Shown here in pieces: positions 60,285-64,000 of a stretch of DNA of 64,000 nt. A program made the translations under genes and the position numbers. The DNA is from Actinomycetota bacterium (lineage in GTDB: Bacteria; Actinomycetota; Actinomycetes; Propionibacteriales; Propionibacteriaceae). Below the pieces are notes generated by a model. The model searched no databases, was not told the DNA's origin, and was given only the letters and a program-made list of their open reading frames with translations. Numbering within the stretch: the stretch's first letter is position 1; the number at the start of each line of letters is the position of its first letter. The stretch is taken from positions 183,968 through 247,967 of the forward strand of contig JAIUOT010000014.1 of assembly GCA_020161015.1 (NCBI GenBank), read 5' to 3'.

Positions 60285-60539
60285 AGTCGTGAGCGTAACC
60301 CCAGTCGACTAGATCAACGAGCGTTCGGATGTTCCCGTCGGTTGGGCACGGCCGCGGCAGCTGAGGATGACCGGCGATCACCCGACGAGTAGGGCCGCCG
60401 AACAGAGCAGAGCGCTTCGCGGCAGATGAGGTCGCGGCCGGGCAGCCGGAGGCTACCGTCCGCGGCGCGGCAGAAGCGGTCGTTTTCGAGGACTGCCCAA
60501 TGAGGTACGGAGACGCTCAAGGTGACATAGCCTCTGATC

Positions 60540-61199
60540 GTGTCTAGCGGCGACGGGAATCGGGCGATTCGGGTGCTCAAGGGCGCCGGTTGGGTGTTGC
60601 TCGCGATCGTCCTTGCACCGCTTGCGCTGCTCGGGGTTCTGTTCCTCGGGTCCCAGGAGTTGGTTGCCCGCGTCCGGGGCGACTTCCGGCCGGTGATTCC
60701 CGACAGCCTATTGGACGACTCCGACTTCGACGACGCACAGACGGCAGCGACCGCACTCCTAGACCGATTGAAGGTGGCCGTCCCAGACGCTATCGAAACG
60801 GTCCCCGACCCTGGCTACTGGCCCCCGGGTGAACACGACGACGTGGCTCTCTCGCACGCCATCGCGCTGACGTCACCCCGCCTGAACGGCGAACAGGTCT
60901 TGGTCCGTTGGCAAGCTCCCGACGGAGATCTGGTTCGGATCGAGTTTCCACCGCTCCGTGCCTCTGTCGGGTTCCACGACTGGTACCTGGGCGACGAGGT
61001 GAGCGCGGTGTACTGGGTAGCGACTGGCCTTCTGTCCCATGGTGCGCGATACGCACCGAACAAGGCAGGCCAACAACGGGCGTGGATCCACGTCCCGGAG
61101 GCCGGTGGCTGGACAACGCTCGGTGTCACGGAGCCCAAGGGTTCGTTCGAGCCAGAGTGGTACGAACGCGCGCCAAGCGATGACGAGGTCCGTGGCTAG
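60540..61199 (+). CDS. Membrane-anchored protein of unknown family
   Basis: A 219-residue protein with a GTG start. One N-terminal helix (GAGWVLLAIVLAPLALLGVL, about 15-36) and a soluble domain with many acidic residues: DSDFDDAQTAATALLDRL, VLVRWQAPDGDLVRIEFPPL, SVGFHDWYLGDEVSAVYWVA and AWIHVPEAGGWTTLGVTEPK. Family not recognised. The G+C of this and the next genes is visibly lower than in the chromosome part, as expected for island cargo. The 255-bp gap before it shows no convincing gene. Confidence 0.65.
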   Translation: MSSGDGNRAIRVLKGAGWVLLAIVLAPLALLGVLFLGSQELVARVRGDFRPVIPDSLLDDSDFDDAQTAATALLDRLKVAVPDAIETVPDPGYWPPGEHDDVALSHAIALTSPRLNGEQVLVRWQAPDGDLVRIEFPPLRASVGFHDWYLGDEVSAVYWVATGLLSHGARYAPNKAGQQRAWIHVPEAGGWTTLGVTEPKGSFEPEWYERAPSDDEVRG

Positions 61200-61321
61200 T
61201 CCCAAACGACCGCTCCACCCGCGGCAGATGCGCGCGTTCGGCAGAGGCCGATCTGGGTGGTCTTGGTGCGGCCAGCGGCGGTGGATTGCCTGCCGCCGCA
61301 GTGCGCGCGCACACTGAGGCA

Positions 61322-61843
61322 ATGGTCCTCTCTCCGGAAGTGCGCTCCGACCTGGAGTGGGTCAGGGATGATTTCGACCGCTTGGTGTCGAATGCGGTCG
61401 GACCGGTGCTGGACGCCCCAACCAACGGGACGAAGTGGACCAACCGTGAACTGCTGTTCCACTTGTGGTTCGGACAGCGAATTGCCCGGGTGTTCATCCC
61501 GTTGATCGGCGGTTTCTCCCGGCTTCCGCCCGGAGCGTCCCGGGCGTGGGCCCGGCTCCTCACTGCTGCCACAAGACCTTACGAGTGGATCAACTACGCT
61601 GCGAGCGCCGCGGGAAGCCGCACCGTGCCGCTCCACCTCATCCAGAGCTGGATGCGCCATGACACTGACTGGTTGATCCGATGGGCAGAGCGAGCCTCGC
61701 CGGCCGCCTTGACTCGCGGGATGAGTGTCCCCACGAGCTGGGATCCGTATTTCCTGCCGTGGATGAGCCGGACCGATCTGCTGGCCTGGGCCCCGAAGCA
61801 CTATCGACACCATCGCGCCCAACTCACTTTCGCATCGACCTAG
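61322..61843 (+). CDS. DinB-superfamily protein
   Basis: A 173-residue helical protein, ATG 61322. It begins VLSPEVRSDLEWVRDDFDRL, has TNGTKWTNRELLFHLWFGQR with the His that begins a DinB metal site, and ends MSRTDLLAWAPKHYRHHRAQ, with the second His cluster at the expected place. DinB-like proteins include thiol-dependent S-transferases of mycothiol-producing actinobacteria. The substrate is unknown. Confidence 0.7.
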   Translation: MVLSPEVRSDLEWVRDDFDRLVSNAVGPVLDAPTNGTKWTNRELLFHLWFGQRIARVFIPLIGGFSRLPPGASRAWARLLTAATRPYEWINYAASAAGSRTVPLHLIQSWMRHDTDWLIRWAERASPAALTRGMSVPTSWDPYFLPWMSRTDLLAWAPKHYRHHRAQLTFAST

Positions 61844-61883
61844 AAGTTGGCCGGGAAGCCGGTGCACTCGTTGAACGGGAGTG

Positions 61884-62186
61884 TCACGGCAGGTGGCGGT
61901 CTATCGTCCTGAGGAGCTTGCCGAGGATTGGGCGGTCATGGAGCCGGAGTCGGATGACCTGGTTACGACCCGCACTGACGACGCTGCGAAGGTGTCCGCC
62001 GAGAGTGGGGTTGAGGGCGTCGTTGGCACCTTTCGCCCGGCGGCCCAGGTAAGTGGCGCATTGCCGACACACGACCGTTTCGGGGTGCGCGTCCAGAGTG
62101 ATCAGAGCCGTTGAGGGGTAGGGGTTGCCGCAGCACCAGCAGGCAGCGGCTGCGGTGTTCTCGTCGGTATCGGGGGCTGTAGTCAA
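61884..62186 (-). CDS. Zinc-ribbon-like protein
   Basis: A 100-residue protein with CWCCGNPYPSTALITLDAHP and ETVVCRQCATYLGRRAKG: two CxxC pairs 20-odd residues apart, fitting a zinc ribbon. The basic C-terminus (GRNQVIRLRLHDRPILGKLL) may bind nucleic acid. It lies between the DinB gene and merR on the minus strand and may follow merR in one transcript (15-bp gap). Confidence 0.65.
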   Translation of the reverse strand: MTTAPDTDENTAAAACWCCGNPYPSTALITLDAHPETVVCRQCATYLGRRAKGANDALNPTLGGHLRSVVSAGRNQVIRLRLHDRPILGKLLRTIDRHLP

Positions 62187-62201
62187 TGTGATCTTCCTCG
62201 G

Positions 62202-62591
62202 TCAGAGATAGCGGCAGACCTGGCCGGCGCGGCAGGTGTCGGGCTCGATGTCGGAGGCCTGGTCGCGTAGCTGGCTTATGGTCTCGCGCATCTCTCCAAG
62301 CTGCTTGATCTGCTCATTGATGCTGTCTAGGCGGGCCTCGAGCAGGTTTCGGACGTGCTCGCATGGAGCTTGGCCACCGTCGCGTACGTCGAGGATCTGA
62401 CGGATCTGGGCCAGGGTCAGCGCCGCGGCCTGCCCGCGGTGGATGAAGTCCACCCGGGCCACGGCCTCCGGGGTGTAGTCGCGGTATCCGGCAGCGGTCC
62501 GTTCGGCAGGTTGCAGCAGGCCTTGGTCTTCGTAGAACCGCAGCGTCTTGGTGGTGGTGCCGGCCGCTTCGGCAAGTTCTCCGATTCGCAC
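62202..62591 (-). CDS. merR: MerR-family metal-responsive regulator
   Basis: A 129-residue regulator, GTG 62591. VRIGELAEAAGTTTKTLRFY and EDQGLLQPAERTAAGYRDY are the MerR winged helix, LTLAQIRQILDVRDGGQ the linker. Three cysteines, Cys77, Cys120 and Cys126, could ligate a soft metal; their spacing differs from that of classical mercury MerR, so zinc, cadmium or arsenic sensing is not excluded. Divergent from merA across a textbook MerR operator. Confidence 0.88.
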   Translation of the reverse strand: MRIGELAEAAGTTTKTLRFYEDQGLLQPAERTAAGYRDYTPEAVARVDFIHRGQAAALTLAQIRQILDVRDGGQAPCEHVRNLLEARLDSINEQIKQLGEMRETISQLRDQASDIEPDTCRAGQVCRYL

Positions 62592-62617
62592 GATTCTCCT
62601 TTGGCTGGCCACGGGGC

Positions 62618-62649
62618 TTGACCTTCCCCCGCACTGGAAGGTCCAGTAT
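62618..62649 (+). promoter_or_regulatory. MerR-type promoter/operator of merA
   Basis: The -35 box TTGACC (62618-62623) and -10 CAGTAT (62644-62649) are 20 nt apart, the over-long spacing that MerR regulators correct. A perfect dyad, GACCTTCC and GGAAGGTC (62620-62627, 62636-62643), fills the spacer. Confidence 0.8.
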
Positions 62650-62671
62650 CCCCTCAGCAGAGAGGAATCCC

Positions 62672-63883
62672 ATGACTTCGGAGGACCGAATGAGCCAGTA
62701 CCCGGTGGAACTCGCGGTGATCGGATCGGGAGGCGCAGCATTCGCCGCGGCTATCCATGCGACCACTCTGGGCAAGCGCGTGGCGATGATCGAGCGCGGC
62801 ACGCTGGGCGGCACCTGCGTCAACACTGGTTGCATCCCGTCCAAGGCGCTCATTGCTGCCGCCGAGGCCCGGCACGTCGCGGCCGATGCAGCCCGCTTCC
62901 CCGGGATCAGCGCCACCCCGGCCCCAGTGGACATGCCGGCCCTGATTCGCGCCAACCAGACCCTGGTGGAGTCACTGCGAAACGCGAAATACCTGGACGT
63001 GGCCAGGGCGTACGCGTGGCCCATCCTGCCCGGTGACGCGACCTTCGCAGGCACCCCGGACGCCCCGATCCTGCAGGTCACCGCTACCGACGGTACCCGT
63101 CAGACGATCCAGGCCGAGCACTACTTGATCGCCACCGGCGCCCAAGCGTGGGTCCCGCCGATCGAGGGCCTCGAGTCGGTGGACTACCTGACCTCGACCA
63201 CGGCGATGGAACTGACCGAGGTTCCCGAGTCGATGCTGGTCCTGGGCGGCGGGTACGTCGCCTTGGAGCAGGCCCAGCTGTTCGCCCGGCTCGGTTCGAA
63301 GGTCACCATGCTGGTCCGGTCCCGGCTCGCCTCGAAGGAGGAACCCGAAGTCTCCCAGGTGCTGCAGGAGGTGTTCGCCGACGAAGGAATTCGCGTCGTC
63401 GGGCCCGCCGAGGTCACTCACGTCGAGACCGACGAGACGACCGGCAAGGTGGTCGCGACTGCGTCAGTGTCGGGAATCGCTACCGAGTTCCGCGCCGATC
63501 GGGTCCTGGTCGCGCTGGGCAGACGGCCCGTCACCGGTGGCCTGAACCTGGAGACTGTCGAGGTCAAGACCGGCTGCTACGGGGAGGTAGTGGTCACAGA
63601 TCAGCTGGTCTCCTCCAACCCGCGGATCTGGGGTGCCGGCGACGTCACCGGTCACCCCGAGTTCGTCTACGTCGCCGCCCACCACGGCACCCTCATGGTC
63701 GACAACGCCTTCGCTGGCGCGCACCGGTCAGTCGGCTACACCCACCTGCCCCGGGTGACCTTCACCAGCCCGGCCGTCGGCGCGGTCGGAATGACCGAGA
63801 AACAAGTCCTAGCAGCCGGAATCCGGTGCGACTGCCGGGTCCTGCCCCTGAGCTATGTGGGCTCATCACAAACGAGGGTGTAG
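62672..63883 (+). pseudogene. merA: Mercuric reductase, 3' end cut off by an IS element
   Basis: A 403-codon ORF of flavoprotein disulfide reductase type. The FAD motif VIGSGGAAFAAAIHATTLGK, redox-active cysteines in LGGTCVNTGCIPSK, NAD site LVLGGGYVALEQAQLFARLG, and WGAGDVTGHPEFVYVAAHHG are intact. MerA hallmark RCDCRVLPLSYV ends the homology at 63860; GSSQTRV-stop derives from IS sequence. The C-terminal dimerisation domain with the vicinal Cys-Cys that binds Hg(II) is missing, so reductase activity should be lost. There is no N-terminal HMA domain. An alternative ATG is at 62690 (MSQYPVELAV). Confidence 0.85.
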
Positions 63884-63925
63884 CGGGGGTGTGATCGGAG
63901 GCGGCGCGTCGGTGTCGGGGTAGGG

Positions 63926-63980
63926 GTCGAGGTCTTCCGATGATGGGAGTTCTCACACTGGCCATCCGAAAGACCTCGAC
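63926..63980 (+). other. 11-bp stem directly before the transposase start
   Basis: GTCGAGGTCTT (63926-63936) and AAGACCTCGAC (63970-63980) pair perfectly across 33 nt, and the second arm ends at the base before the GTG. If transcribed from outside the IS it would hide the start region, a known way to stop impinging transcription from making transposase. Confidence 0.55.
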
Positions 63981-64000
63981 GTGCGCAACGCTACCTTCGC
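63981..64000 (+). CDS. Probable transposase, first codons only
   Basis: GTG CGC AAC GCT ACC TTC GC gives M(V)RNATF and runs off the window. The position after the IS left end and the stem-loop suggests a transposase start. No more can be said. Confidence 0.35.

Larger units (their letters stand above)
63861..64000 (+). mobile_element. Left end of an IS element, perhaps ISL3 family, cut by window
   Basis: Sequence unlike merA starts at about 63861 (GGGCTCATCACAAACGAGGG). It holds a stem-loop and the first codons of a probable transposase. The family call rests only on the MRNATF-like N-terminus and is weak. Terminal inverted repeat and target duplication cannot be checked because the right end is outside. 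Confidence 0.6.

Noticed and set aside
60314..60580. 88-codon minus-strand ORF in the island
   Set aside because: It overlaps the start of the better-supported gene at 60540, has no clear ribosome site and no recognisable motif; possibly a gene remnant, but not supportable.

Overview
The window is high-GC (roughly 70% G+C) actinobacterial DNA. The assignment rests on actinobacteria-typical families (DUF3263, DUF3027, DUF2530, an acVLRF1-type peptidyl-tRNA hydrolase), dense genes with 1-4 nt stop/start overlaps, frequent GTG starts and HrcA-type CIRCE sites. A member of the Propionibacteriales is likely, but that is inference from gene content.

Layout. 1-13.0 kb: DedA-family fragment, tRNA-Thr, P-loop kinase, manA, a two-component pair, a stand-alone groEL behind two CIRCE operators, an MFS exporter, cutC, a CDF cation exporter, a NUDIX hydrolase and two membrane proteins. 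13.1-30 kb: CspA-like/DUF3027 pair, NCS2 purine permease, DUF3048 lipoprotein, trxC, a regulator-glycosyltransferase operon, a TetR-GAPDH operon, a TetR-HlyD-MacB-type export operon, a release-factor-like hydrolase, DtxR and thioredoxin. 30.2-32.8 kb: a single protein joining a P-loop kinase to a GH13_18 sucrose-phosphorylase-like domain. 33.6-34.9 kb: an IS110-family element inserted just upstream of a mogA/moaB-like gene.

35.4-51.0 kb is an anaerobic nitrate respiration and molybdenum cofactor region. moaA-moaD-narGHJI-narK-narK read leftward. A SufR-like regulator followed by moeA-mobA-moeB-moaC reads rightward, and mog-moaE converge on moaC. Together they encode bis-MGD cofactor assembly, the membrane nitrate reductase and its nitrate/nitrite carriers. 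Next come a small protein, tatA and a GH1 beta-glucosidase. A family of palindromic intergenic repeats built on GAGGGCCAGC occurs at five places (7.4, 17.7, 51.2, 51.4 and 53.7 kb).

From about 53.92 kb to the window end the sequence is a mobile island. Its left edge is the 3' half of a tRNA-Arg(CCU), broken in the anticodon loop and followed by candidate integrase arm sites. The island holds a RelE/Phd-type toxin-antitoxin pair, an excisionase-like protein, a MobF relaxase-helicase preceded by an unusual repeat array that may also be a chain of micro-ORFs, a HigBA pair whose toxin is frameshifted, several accessory genes of unknown role, and a merR-merA unit whose merA is cut by another IS element running off the window. 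No integrase gene is visible; it may lie beyond the right edge.
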